From: Magnetococcales bacterium
GTDB taxonomy: Bacteria > Pseudomonadota > Magnetococcia > Magnetococcales > Magnetaquicoccaceae
Direction: 5' to 3'
Assembly (NCBI GenBank): GCA_015231755.1
Contig: JADGAZ010000006.1
Location: 108,239 to 172,238, forward strand
Length of the DNA stretch: 64,000 bases
Shown here: positions 12,001-17,383 of the stretch, in pieces
How positions within the stretch are numbered: position 1 is the first letter of the stretch
Layout: every line of letters starts with the position of its first letter
Program-made: the position numbers and the translations under genes
The notes under the pieces: model-generated
What the model saw: only the letters and a program-made list of their open reading frames with translations
The model's database searches: none
What the model was told of the DNA's origin: nothing

Positions 12001-12694
12001 GTACGATGTGGCTCCAGGTACCGGTCCCGCCGGGATCACGGCGGATCATCCGGCTTATGTGGTGGTGGGTGACGCGGGCAACGATCGTTTGGATGTGAGC
12101 GGGTTGCATGATGCCCAATATACCCTGGTGTTGGGACGCGCCGGCAACGATACCCTGGTGGGATCGGCGGGTCAGGATACCCTGGTGGGGGGCGTTGGCG
12201 ATGACCTGCTCCAAGGCGGCGAGGGCCAGGATACCTTGACCGGTGGCGCGGGTGCGGATGTGTTCCATTACGGCAGCGTCGCCGAGGGTTCCGGATCGTT
12301 TTCGTTGGTGGATCAGATCACCGACTTCACGCCGGGACAAGACAAGATCCGCTTGATGGACAGTGGGTTCGGATCGATTCAGTCCCAGGCTGGTGGCAAG
12401 TTGACCGAAGGGGTCAATTATGTGGAGATCGCCTATTCGGCGGCCTCTGTGAACGACCTGCAAACCGCCATGCAGAATGGGGTGTTGGATGGACTGGCCA
12501 AGAGTGCCGGCGTGGCTGGGGGGACGGATTATCTGGCTTTTCTGACTTTTACCGACAACGATGGGGGAACGGACAGTGGGCAATGTCTATTGTATGACGC
12601 CGATGCCAATGCCGCCGGGGGTGTGACGGTACTGGCCGAGTTGCCCCATGTGACGGCGACGCAATTCTCCCATACGGATGTGACGTTTGGTTGA
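2..12694 (+). CDS. Giant RTX/Ig-like repeat surface adhesin, 5' end outside window
   Basis: This is a very large calcium-binding repeat protein, probably secreted by the type I system encoded just downstream and held at the cell surface. The frame is open from base 2, and the first residues already belong to a repeat (DPTGSVVISG), so the true start lies upstream; the GTG at 35 is internal. In order it holds four ~95-residue Ig-like repeats (to about 1138), a fifth interrupted by another domain (1139-1866), and two cadherin-like modules (1867-2575). A long RTX region follows, with GGxGxDxLxGG and GNDTL nonapeptides (2590-12280), mostly in nine mega-repeats. The C-terminus has a last RTX block, an ITDF-type segment and an acidic tail ending in DVTFG, the usual type I secretion signal layout. 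A role as adhesin or biofilm protein is inferred from family architecture. Stop at 12692-12694. Confidence 0.93.
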   Translation, partial: SDLSDHDPTGSVVISGSATQGQTLSVSNTLEDADGLGTVSYRWLADGVAIAGETGSTLKLTQSQVNKVITAQAVYTDARGQSESVTSDGTGQVANVNDDPTGKPIISGTAQLDQTLTVNTASLADVDGLGSLHYQWYAGDQAISGATSSSLVLTETTVGKVVTVQVSYTDLQGTSESLTSSGTDAVVDPNNHAPTGSVTISGTPVEDGTLTVANTLADSDGLGTITYQWMANGSSILGATGDSLLLTQSHVGKVITVKALYTDENGFPESVTSAATGTVANINDAPTGEPVIVGTATQGHTLSVNHAAIADPDGLGVLNYQWYAGGEAVSGATGSSLLLTQSQVGKVMTVEVRYTDLQGTAESLISAGSATVADANDAPTGSVVILGATGSGSQYASAVHDFSSQWSTGSWSASQVLGAPNTFGYGDISTSWAPSPSNAGIEHVTVLFDTPVHATGATIRETYGNGFVTRIDAMDLEGVLHTVWNGVDPSQPGQPVDFQANWSATEFLVKGLKVYVDTAHNSSAWEEIDAIQLHSGDRIAEGQTLNATHTLADLDGIDTSTLAYQWLANGNPIDGATGETLLLSAAEVGKVIQVKVSYTDGAGNLEHVTSDPTSMVADVNDPPTATGMDTAESLNEGAPAFSLHDIVVTDADPGEIITVTLTLSNAQAGDLSTATAGTSTSHFDGTTWSATGSVEDVNVLLSGVNFIPDANWAQDFSISTMVTDDFVILNGTKSVTVTPVNDAPTVANLNAVVGITPETAVYDLPNLIIQDVDSSQVTATLTLPQGVGGTLSTGTSNGVTSTFSGSIWSASGAIADVNTLLAGVTFTPGTGLTQTVQIAVSVSDGVAEAVTGFLGLRTILQGTYGNDTLTAPNADGWVIQGLDGNDTLTGGGGADTLDGGSGDDLLDGAAGADILKGGNGNDLFVIGPAPGGPELSKADVIQDFSPQSDRIGLNGTLTYSDLSLTQGDGVNAGDTLVRLASGGDILAILQGVTATDLNALHFIRMTQTPLTVIGTSGDDLLTGGMGNDTFDGFGGNDSLHAAGGNDLIRVSDKSGAFLDHINGGGGFDTLSVQYAGMTDLNSFVSRSFTNGTHLWTDANGGAISFKNIEAVQVGEHTYQIGQTAPNNSMSSIGSSGYFLYSTETNQAILYDGGLSYNAFNAPLFFPGSPVSTTIIGTSDDDLIRGTTGADTITTGAGRDFVRPGPGADTVRLEGDNDVLFLEGTSWNDTLLDGGDGADWLHFGYNGQYSGVTFSLADATALHFENLFGSESGDTLTGDANDNEIRGAAGSDYLMGGAGNDTLYGDQGPTSEYWNDYIYYYNLTYWSYGASGDDVLNGGKGSDILAGGGGQDTFVLDASVVGQAGGKFVIDGSDTITDFDVTQDVIDLAGVLTGLGYTGTTPFTAGWLKLEQVDTNAVIRVDVSGLGTDYSTTLLTLNNVTTSDASSRILLGVANKVMNGDQSANTLQGGLGDDTLSGLGGNDTLSGDYGNDQLLGGAGNDALSGNTGNDSLYGGDGSDSLYGGSGNDLLDGGSDGSTDYLSGGEGDDLLIGQGTLSGEGGNDSLRGSGWLHGGAGDDFVLGGDGSDTLIGGAGSDTLNGGLGNDTFVMDSSSLRVEYGYNQESVWNETVTVDGVDRIEDFSAGDTLDLSGLLSAVGYSGNNPFGDGWLTAVQVGTDTEIRMDLTGTGKNFSSTVVVLSHVTPLDLVTGLLPGGPVVTVVLQGDAAANILKGGVGDDTIAGAGGDDQITGGAGNDLLSGDSGNDTLYGNNGNDTLNGGYGQDSLYGGAGNDILEGGDVGYGYNYYYGYYNGDSLYGEAGDDTLTGYGSLSGGDGRDILNGSGYLSGGAGDDTLTGNGSLYGDDGNDILVASDGDDSLNGGAGSDTLTGGEGTDTFILDWNSMVYDYALSKYVVSGSDTITDFTVGDRLDVTGILNHAGYNGSNPFADGWLRAEQEGSDLVILLDPKGTGLDFTTRLVTLKNVTVQDLLLNMLPGGPILNMNLTGDAGANTLTSGSGSDTLAGLSGDDNLTAGSGDDTLIGGSGNDTLHGDAGNDQLSGGYGSDYLYGGAGNDTLDGGGFGYNSYYGYGDQLYGEDGDDTLTGYGTLSGGAGNDTLNGIGTLYGGDGNDTLTGNGSLYGEAGDDTLIASGGDDTLNGGAGSDTLTGGDGSDTFVMDWGTATYDYTLSKYVVSGSDTITDFTLGDRLNLSGVLNQLGYYGSNPFGEGWLRTEQSGSDLLIRLDSTGAGTDYSVILVTLKGVTQSDLAGALLPAGPVIDLTLTGDRGSNSLTGDAGNDILTGLGGNDTLTGNAGNDTLLGGFGTDYLYGGAGDDTLDGGSENAGDILYGEAGNDTMTGHGYLYGGAGNDTLSGSGTLYGEAGQDILNGSGQLYGGAGNDTLTGSGGDDQLSGEGGSDTLTGGGGSDVFYMDGSSFTYDYTLGKYVVDGSDTITDFAIGDKLDLSGALSRLGYYGSSPFADGWVKAEQVGSDLVIRVDPTGSGTNYSVTLVTLNNMTSDALVGGVVPGGPVTSQVLNGDWQGNILTGDNGNDTLNGFGGNDTLTGGGGADTLNGGGGNDTLYGNAGNDTLNGGYGSDYVYGGAGDDTIVGGGGNNADVLYGEAGNDTIGGQGSLYGGDGDDHLTGNGVLYGEGGNDTLTGSGSLSGGVGNDTLTAFGGDDSLNGEGGSDTLTGGDGADSFTMDWYSITYDYTLGKYVVDGSDIITDFGVGDSLNLSGALSRVGYYSSNPFGAGWLKAEQVGSDTQILIDMTGQGTNYSGLLVTLQNVAATNLLTGSMSGGILKYVAGDGSELGTTVTGTTGNDTLHGWAGNDTLSGGNGDDTLYGDSGNDTLNGEAGQDTVSGGYGSDTLYGGADNDTLNGGDDGSTDYLYGEAGDDALTGHGYLYGGIGNDTLIGHGQLSGDAGNDHLTGSGTLTGGDGDDTLTGADGDDSLTGGAGADTLTGGAGTDTFTLDWYSVTYNSTSSSYVVDGSDVITDFSIDDKLDLSGALNHIGCYSANPFVDGWLQADLVGTDLIIRVDLNGGGDSYSATLVTLNNISSLTALGSILPGGPVIDRVLDGTGGNDTLTGGSGSDTITGFGGNDTLTGNEGNDTLSAGSGNDTVYGNGGNDTLTGGYGVDTLYGGAGNDTLDGGNDISNDTLYGEAGDDTLTGNGYLYGGDGNDSLTGTGHLYGDAGNDTLTGSGTLSGGAGTDTLVGGGGDDTLSGDAGSDTLTGGGGADTFVMDWYSMQYNYTLSRYVVDADVITDFSLGDKLDLSGIIYNLGYYGNTPFEDGWLQAEQVGNDLLIRLDPNGGGDGYTDLLVTLQNVSSVDVLDGVLPGGPSVDRILTGDGKNNTLVGGSGKDILSGLGGNDDLTGNNGDDTLSGGAGNDTLRGNGGNDTLSGGYGTDYLYGGDGNDTLAGGSDGNWEYLYGEAGNDSLEGYGNLSGGNGNDTLQGSGYLYGDDGDDTLTGSGTLAGGYGSDTLVGSDGDDSLNGGQGSDTLTGGAGKDTFTMDWSALQYDYTLARYVVDSDVITDFAAEDRLDLSGVLSNFGYYGTTPFGDGWLKAEQVGNDLVIRLDANGGGDNFADTVVTLLNATPLTILASILPGGPVVNQTLTGDAGNNTLVGGSGNDTLSGLGGNDDLTGNDGDDTLTGGGGNDTLRGNGGADTLSGGFGSDSLYGGLGNDTLSGGTDGSWDAMYGEDGDDTVIGLGYLYAGAGNDTLQGGGYLYGENGNDTLSGRGYLNGGDGNDVLIGSDGEDSLRGDRGSDTLTGGAGADLFVMDGSLLLYDYTLSRYVVDGSDTITDFTAEDRLDLSGVLQNYGYYGSNPFGEGWLKAEQVGTDLVIRLDYNGGGDHYADTLVTLQNVSLDVLATSILPGSVQVNYSQTSASDHFVGNGLDTHYFWDQNSTFAGNDSIQDSGGHDALQFGNLHDVAMRIGTSTTAGSDNLLVQIDTGILPAGGGTASLTFAAPESQIDLARSIEEIQATDGALNSSGSSSSVKMYDVAPGTGPAGITADHPAYVVVGDAGNDRLDVSGLHDAQYTLVLGRAGNDTLVGSAGQDTLVGGVGDDLLQGGEGQDTLTGGAGADVFHYGSVAEGSGSFSLVDQITDFTPGQDKIRLMDSGFGSIQSQAGGKLTEGVNYVEIAYSAASVNDLQTAMQNGVLDGLAKSAGVAGGTDYLAFLTFTDNDGGTDSGQCLLYDADANAAGGVTVLAELPHVTATQFSHTDVTFG
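23..1866 (+). repeat. Tandem ~280 bp Ig-like repeats in the adhesin
   Basis: Repeats begin at about 23, 299, 578, 860 and 1139. Each encodes a module starting PTGxxxI.G and containing ADxDGLG, YQW.A, GATG, VGKV and a YTD segment, ending in a V.D.ND linker. The fifth copy is split by a foreign ~145-residue domain. The regular spacing and DNA similarity show tandem duplication. Confidence 0.85.
1166..1605 (+). other. Discoidin/SCARF-like domain inserted inside the fifth Ig-like repeat
   Basis: The fifth repeat starts normally (APTGSVVILG) and then breaks off. Its continuation (AEGQTLNATHTLAD) appears only after about 145 residues of unrelated sequence. The inserted part has features of galactose-binding-like jelly-roll domains found in bacterial surface proteins: SASQVLGAPN, VTVLFDTPV and WEEIDAIQL. 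The domain name is a by-eye guess; that the sequence is an insertion within the repeat is plain from comparison with the other copies. Confidence 0.55.
4372..11640 (+). repeat. Nine ~0.8 kb RTX mega-repeats
   Basis: Units start near 4372, 5159, 6000, 6833, 7592, 8432, 9217, 10027 and 10838, each 760-840 bp. Every unit has the same order: a LTGDxGxNTL opening, several GNDTL/GGAG nonapeptides, a run of short LYGG/GSGTL spacers, SDTLTGG, a VMDW...YVVDGSD segment, ITDF...LDLSG, GYYGSNPF.DGWL.AEQVG, and a VTLQNV...PGGPV ending. An older diverged copy of the ending precedes the first unit near 4200. The last three units resemble each other most. Length variation comes from gain or loss of nonapeptide blocks. 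Confidence 0.88.
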
Positions 12695-12721
12695 CGGGGG
12701 GTCGGTTTTTCGGTACAAACT

Positions 12722-12749
12722 TTGCAAAGTACTTTATAAAGGGTATTTT
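12722..12749 (+). promoter_or_regulatory. Possible sigma-70-type promoter upstream of tolC-like gene
   Basis: TTGCAA (12722-12727) and TATTTT (12744-12749) are separated by 16 bp in an AT-rich stretch between the adhesin stop and the tolC-like start. The same stretch has short palindromes (CTTTGCAAAG). It may give the exporter its own promoter, but the match is weak. Confidence 0.25.
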
Positions 12750-12787
12750 GCTTTACTGGCCATGACCAGCAAGAAGGAGTTGTCTCC

Positions 12788-14308
12788 ATGAAGGTAGGAC
12801 GTTCGTGTTGTGTGGCCCTGTTGGCGGTGGCCGCATTCCTGACCCCGGATTCAAGTGTGCGCGCCGAGACGTTGCGCGAGGCGGTGGATGGAATTTTGCA
12901 ACGCCATGATCGCATTCTGGCCGCCAGGGCCGATGTCTCCGCCAGCGACGAGCGGGTTTCGGAGCGGTTCAAGACCAGTTTCTTGCCCACGTTGAGCCTC
13001 ACCGGCCACTATGGCCATGAGCGTCGCATGCAGAAGAGTCCCGGAACCAACACCGACATGGAGTCCAGGGAGTTGGATGTGCGGTTGACCCAACTGCTGT
13101 GGGACTTTGGCAAGGCCAACGCGGCGGTGGATGTGGCCCGGTTGCAAAAAGACCAGACTGTGGCCGCCTTGGATACCGCTCAACAGAATCTGATTCTCGA
13201 CGCGGCCACGGCCTACTATCAATTGCGGCGCACCAACAATGTGCTGCGGTTCGCGCGCCAATCCGTGGAGAATATCAAGCGCCAGGGCGAAGTCGAGGAT
13301 GTGCGTGTCGCCTTGGGTCGTGGTTACTCCACCGACGTGTTGCAGGTCAAGACCCAGTTGGCCGGGGCGCGGGCGCGGGAGGTGCAGGCCACCGGAGCCG
13401 TGGCCCAGTCCGAAGAGCGTGTACGCACGGTCTTTTTGCGAGAGGCGGTTGAAATCCTCAAGTTGACCCCTCCGGACGAATCCTTCCTCAATAATCTCCC
13501 CAAGAGTGTGGATGACTCCGTGGCCGTTGGAGTCAAGAAGAATCCCCAGTTGAATCAATTGCGTCTTCTTGCCGACATGCTGGTTTCCCAGAAGCGGGCC
13601 GTGGAACGCAACAATTTCTTTCCCACCATCAACGGTATTGTGGAGCGCAAGTTCAAGGACAAGGTCCAGGGTGTGGACGAGTTCGAGGACGAAACCTTTG
13701 GCAAGGTGGAGATGAACTATCCCCTCAACCTGGGCATGGCCTCCTTGAACAGCGTTTCGGCGGCAGGACAGGATCTGGAAGCGGCCCAGCGTCGTTATGA
13801 CGATACCCGTCGTCTGATCGAGGAGCAGGCCCGGGTGGCTTGGCACAACCTCAACACCGCCCGCGCCAATGCCGAGTTGCTCAACAGTCAAGCCAACATT
13901 GCCCAGAAGTTCTTAGAGTTGGCCCGGGAAGAGCGCAAGATGGACAAGCGTACCCTGCTGGACATCCTCAACGGTGAAACCGCTCTGATCAATGCCCGTT
14001 CGGATGCGGCCTCGGCGGATACCGACGTGATCATCGCCGGTTTCACCTTGTTGCAGGCCATGGGTTCTTTGGAGCCTGGGGTTTTGGAAAGCGGCAAGGG
14101 TGCCCCGGCCAAAAATGATGCCAATGCCATGCCTTCTTCACCGGTTGGCGGCGCGGTGAACAAACCGGCTCCGGCTCCTGCCAAACCCCAGGAGGCGGCC
14201 AAGAAACCCGCTGACAAGGAATCGGACAAGAAATCGGCTGCCACCCCGGACAAGAAATCCGGCAAGGCCGACGCCAAGAAACCGGCAGTGCAAAAACCGA
14301 CTCCATGA
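12788..14308 (+). CDS. tolC: TolC-family outer membrane channel of type I secretion system
   Basis: This is the outer membrane efflux/secretion duct that completes the type I exporter, 506 aa. An AAGGAG site lies about 10 nt before the ATG. The first ~26 residues form a signal peptide (hydrophobic core VALLAVAAFL, cleavage after VRA). The body shows the two long alpha-helical hairpin repeats of the family: TQLLWDFGKANAAVD and ATAYYQL in the first half, MNYPLNLGMASLN and RVAWHNL in the second. After about residue 440 there is a low-complexity tail of about 65 residues rich in Lys, Ala and Pro, which ordinary TolC proteins lack; it would be periplasmic. The stop codon overlaps the ABC transporter start (ATGA), so the two are translationally coupled. 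The position directly after the RTX adhesin implies that this is its exporter. Confidence 0.9.
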   Translation: MKVGRSCCVALLAVAAFLTPDSSVRAETLREAVDGILQRHDRILAARADVSASDERVSERFKTSFLPTLSLTGHYGHERRMQKSPGTNTDMESRELDVRLTQLLWDFGKANAAVDVARLQKDQTVAALDTAQQNLILDAATAYYQLRRTNNVLRFARQSVENIKRQGEVEDVRVALGRGYSTDVLQVKTQLAGARAREVQATGAVAQSEERVRTVFLREAVEILKLTPPDESFLNNLPKSVDDSVAVGVKKNPQLNQLRLLADMLVSQKRAVERNNFFPTINGIVERKFKDKVQGVDEFEDETFGKVEMNYPLNLGMASLNSVSAAGQDLEAAQRRYDDTRRLIEEQARVAWHNLNTARANAELLNSQANIAQKFLELAREERKMDKRTLLDILNGETALINARSDAASADTDVIIAGFTLLQAMGSLEPGVLESGKGAPAKNDANAMPSSPVGGAVNKPAPAPAKPQEAAKKPADKESDKKSAATPDKKSGKADAKKPAVQKPTP

Positions 14309-15978
14309 CGGTTCTGCTCAAGCAACTGTTTTCCCGCCCTCTGTTCGCGGTTGAGCTTCTGGCGGTCTCCCTGTGCATTCATCTGCTGGGGTTGGCCTCT
14401 TCGGTCTACGTGATCCAGGTGCTCAACCGCTATGTCTCCCACGGACTCGATTCCACACTGGTCACCCTGACGAGCGGGGTGATTCTTTCGGTGGTGATGG
14501 AGTTCGGTTTTCGTCAGGTCCGCACGAAACTCGCTCAGGGCGTGACGGTGCGTCCGGATTATCAACTGGGCGTCCGTCTCTTCGAGCGGGTTGTCACCAC
14601 CCGCGCCGGCAGCATTGATCGTCTTGGACCCGCTTCCCAGCGGGAGGTGGTGGCCAGTCCGGGCGTGGTGGGGCGCATCCATGGCCCGGCCAATCTGGTG
14701 GCGTTGATCGATGTCCCCTTTGCCCTGGTGTTTGTCAGCGTGCTGTTCATGGTGCAACCCCCGCTGGGTTTGGTGGCCTGCGGCTTTTTGACATTGGCTT
14801 TTCTGGTGTCGATTCTGGGTCATCCCTTTTTGCGCGGACTGCTCAAGGAGCACTCCGTGGCCAGCGCCGAAGTGGGTGCCTTGGGGGGATCCTCCATGCG
14901 GGCCGCGGACGCGGTGCGGGCCTTCAATGCCGCCGGTTTTCTGCTGCGTCGTTTTCGGGATCGTCATGCCGGCGCGATTCAGCTTCAGCGCCGGATCGAG
15001 GCCAGACGGGAGTTGATCCAGACCGCGGCCCAGTCCCTCGGCGCCTTGATGAGCGTGTTCGTGATCGCCGAAGGGGCCAGACTGGTGGTCGCCGGACAAA
15101 TGGATGTGGGCTTGCTGGTGGGCTCGAATATTCTGGCTTCACGGGCCATGGCCCCGATTCTGCGATTCGCGCAACTGGGCGCCGCCCTGACCGAGGCCCG
15201 GCGTGCCATGGAGACCTTGGGGAGTTTTTCCCGTCTGCCACTGGAACGGGCCGGCGGCGCTTTGGTGAAGAATTATACCGGTCGTCTGGAACTCAAGGAG
15301 ATCGCCTTCGCCCACGACGACGGCTCGGATCCCTTGTTTGAATCCCTGACGCTGACCCTGCCTCCCGGCTCTTCGCTGGTGGTTTCCGGCGCCAACGGTA
15401 CGGGCAAGACCACCCTGGCCCGGATCCTGTTGGGCTTGCTGGAACCGACCCGGGGACAGATCCTGGTGGATGGAGTCAATCTGGATCAGCTTTCCCTCGC
15501 CTGGTGGCGGCGACAGGTGGTGTATCTGCCCCAGGAGCCGGAATTCATCGAAGGAACCATTCGTGACAATCTCACCTCCCTGGATCCGGAGTGGAGCGAG
15601 GAGGGCATGAACGTGGCCATCGCCGAAGCGGGCCTGGCCAAATTCCTCCACGACAGCCCCAAGGGATTGGATACCCCGTTGATCAACGGTGGCACCCATC
15701 TGGCCGTGGGCATCCGCAAACGGTTGGCCCTGGCCCGGGCGTTGGGTGGCGAGTCCCGGTTGGCGGTTTTCGACGAGCCGCTGGAAGGCATGGATCTGCC
15801 GGGACGGGAGGCGGTCACCACGGTACTGAGCCGCATGGCCCGCATGGGTCGGAGCGTGATCGTTTTTTCTCACGATGCCACCTTGATCCGGGGGGCGGAT
15901 CTGATTTTGAACCTCGACAAGAAACCGGTTCCCGAACTGCGCGTCAAGGCGCCCCGCCCGCCGGAGAACACGCCGTGA
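14305..15978 (+). CDS. Type I secretion ABC permease/ATPase (PrtD/LapB-like, no C39 domain)
   Basis: This is an inner-membrane exporter half-transporter of 557 aa that should power export of the RTX adhesin. It has an N-terminal transmembrane region (about residues 15-310) and no leading peptidase-like domain, as in PrtD-type exporters. The nucleotide-binding domain has Walker A GANGTGKTT (near 362), Q-loop YLPQEP, Walker B LAVFDEP with its glutamate (near 485-492) and H-loop VFSHD. The signature motif is odd: the expected LSGGQ appears as LAVGI (GGTHLAVGIRKR, near 463-473), losing the conserved serine and glycine pair. The start overlaps the tolC stop by ATGA, and the end overlaps the HlyD start by GTGA, giving a tight three-gene exporter operon. 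Confidence 0.9.
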   Translation: MTVLLKQLFSRPLFAVELLAVSLCIHLLGLASSVYVIQVLNRYVSHGLDSTLVTLTSGVILSVVMEFGFRQVRTKLAQGVTVRPDYQLGVRLFERVVTTRAGSIDRLGPASQREVVASPGVVGRIHGPANLVALIDVPFALVFVSVLFMVQPPLGLVACGFLTLAFLVSILGHPFLRGLLKEHSVASAEVGALGGSSMRAADAVRAFNAAGFLLRRFRDRHAGAIQLQRRIEARRELIQTAAQSLGALMSVFVIAEGARLVVAGQMDVGLLVGSNILASRAMAPILRFAQLGAALTEARRAMETLGSFSRLPLERAGGALVKNYTGRLELKEIAFAHDDGSDPLFESLTLTLPPGSSLVVSGANGTGKTTLARILLGLLEPTRGQILVDGVNLDQLSLAWWRRQVVYLPQEPEFIEGTIRDNLTSLDPEWSEEGMNVAIAEAGLAKFLHDSPKGLDTPLINGGTHLAVGIRKRLALARALGGESRLAVFDEPLEGMDLPGREAVTTVLSRMARMGRSVIVFSHDATLIRGADLILNLDKKPVPELRVKAPRPPENTP

Positions 15979-17285
15979 GCCGGTCAGCGGAGAGCACCGT
16001 CAAGGCCGACGACATCGACGATGGGGTGGGATGGACCCATCATCTGGTGGTATTGCTTTTTATTGGTTTGGTGGCCTCCTTGATGGTCTGGGGGGCATGG
16101 GGGCTGCTTGATGTGGTGAGCTTTGCCCAGGGTGAGGTGATCCCCTCCACCCAGATCAAACAGGTGCAGCACCTGGAAGGGGGGGTGATTCGGCGCATTC
16201 TGGTCAAGGAGGGGGAGTCGGTACGCAAGGGACAACCCCTGGTGGAGTTGGAAAGCGTGGCCAGCGATGCCGATGTGGGGGAGTTGTCGGCCCGTCTGGC
16301 CTCTTTGGAGGTGGATAACGCCCGCTTGCAAGCCGAGATCGTTAGTGCCAACACCCCGAATTTTCCGGCGGATCTGAAGAAAAATCATCCGGATCTGGTC
16401 AAGCGTGCCGAAGAGTTGTTCGCCAGCAACCGTCATCGTCGCGAAGAGAAGCTCGCGGGCTTGCGGGAGAGTCTGGTGGGCCATCGACAGGCGGTGCAGG
16501 AGATTCAGACTCGCATCAAGAATAACAAAAAACGCCTCTCCCTGGTGGAAGAGCAGGTTTCCATCAGCGGCAAATTGCTGGAAAAAGACATCACCAACCG
16601 TTACTCCCATCTGGATTTGCTCAAAGAGACCCACCAGATCAAAAGCGCCATCGAAGAGGATGGCATGGCCCAGTTGCGCGCCGAGGCTTCCGCCAAGGAG
16701 GCCCAGGCCAATCTGGCGGCGGTGGGGCATGAGTTCGAGGAGGCCGCACGGGAAAAATTGGCGGAAAATCGTCGCCAGATGACGGAACTGACGGTGCGTT
16801 TGCAAAAATTCCAGAACAATTTGTCCCGGACCGTGTTGACCGCTCCGGTGGATGGTGTGGTCAAGACCCTTTATCTGGTGACCGAAGGCGGGGTGATTCC
16901 CCCTGGTGGCACGGCCATGGATCTGGTGCCTGGTGAGGACCGGTTGGTGGTGGAGGCCAAATTGCCGATTCAGGATATCGGTTATGTGAGCGTGGGACAG
17001 CCTGCGTTTGTCACCCTGACCTCCTCGGATGCCTCACGCTTCGGCAAGTTGTCCGGCACCGTGGTGCAGATCAGCCCGGACGCCTTGGCCACCAAGGAGG
17101 GCGTTCCTTATTACAAGGTGCGGGTGGAGACCGAGCATGCCTATTTTCAGAAAGGGAAAATGAACTATCGGCTGTTTCCGGGCATGGTGGTGCGCTGCGC
17201 CATTCATACCGGTCAGCGGTCGGTGTTGGACTACCTGTTTTATCCCTTCATCAATTTCATGGATGCGGCGTTGACAGAGCGGTGA
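15975..17285 (+). CDS. hlyD: HlyD-family periplasmic adaptor of type I secretion
   Basis: This is the membrane fusion protein linking the ABC exporter to TolC, 436 aa. The chosen start is the GTG at 15975, which overlaps the ABC stop (GTGA); the open frame runs further upstream only inside the ABC gene. One membrane helix lies near residues 24-48. Next come a lipoyl-type segment (HLEGGVIRRILVKEG, EVxP...KQVQ), a long coiled-coil hairpin (about 100-290) and the second half of the lipoyl domain with TVLTAPVDGVVKTL and VPGEDRLVVEAKL. The beta-barrel part ends in FPGMVV. These are the standard HlyD/PrtE landmarks. It belongs to the same operon as the two preceding genes. Confidence 0.93.
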   Translation: MSRSAESTVKADDIDDGVGWTHHLVVLLFIGLVASLMVWGAWGLLDVVSFAQGEVIPSTQIKQVQHLEGGVIRRILVKEGESVRKGQPLVELESVASDADVGELSARLASLEVDNARLQAEIVSANTPNFPADLKKNHPDLVKRAEELFASNRHRREEKLAGLRESLVGHRQAVQEIQTRIKNNKKRLSLVEEQVSISGKLLEKDITNRYSHLDLLKETHQIKSAIEEDGMAQLRAEASAKEAQANLAAVGHEFEEAAREKLAENRRQMTELTVRLQKFQNNLSRTVLTAPVDGVVKTLYLVTEGGVIPPGGTAMDLVPGEDRLVVEAKLPIQDIGYVSVGQPAFVTLTSSDASRFGKLSGTVVQISPDALATKEGVPYYKVRVETEHAYFQKGKMNYRLFPGMVVRCAIHTGQRSVLDYLFYPFINFMDAALTER

Positions 17286-17318
17286 GTTTCCCGGCCTGAT
17301 TGCTGGTCTCGGATGGCG

Positions 17319-17350
17319 GACGACCGATGGCCCGGACGACCGATGGCCCG
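17319..17350 (+). repeat. Perfect 16 bp tandem duplication
   Basis: The unit gacgaccgatggcccg occurs twice back to back (17319-17334 and 17335-17350) in the short spacer between the convergent hlyD and nadB genes. It looks like a local slippage duplication. No terminator-like hairpin with a T-run was seen in this spacer. Confidence 0.8.
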
Positions 17351-17383
17351 GCAGGGCGGCGAGTCTTGGTCCGTGATGCGGAT

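Noticed and set aside
1679..12583. Very long antisense open frames opposite the RTX adhesin (up to 946 codons)
   Set aside because: They are shadows caused by biased codon use in the repeats; they have no family-like motifs and repeat with the same period as the sense strand.
15591..15974. N-terminal extension of the HlyD frame inside the ABC gene
   Set aside because: The extended part is low-quality sequence overlapping the ATPase domain in another frame; the GTG at 15975 gives a normal HlyD start and a GTGA overlap.
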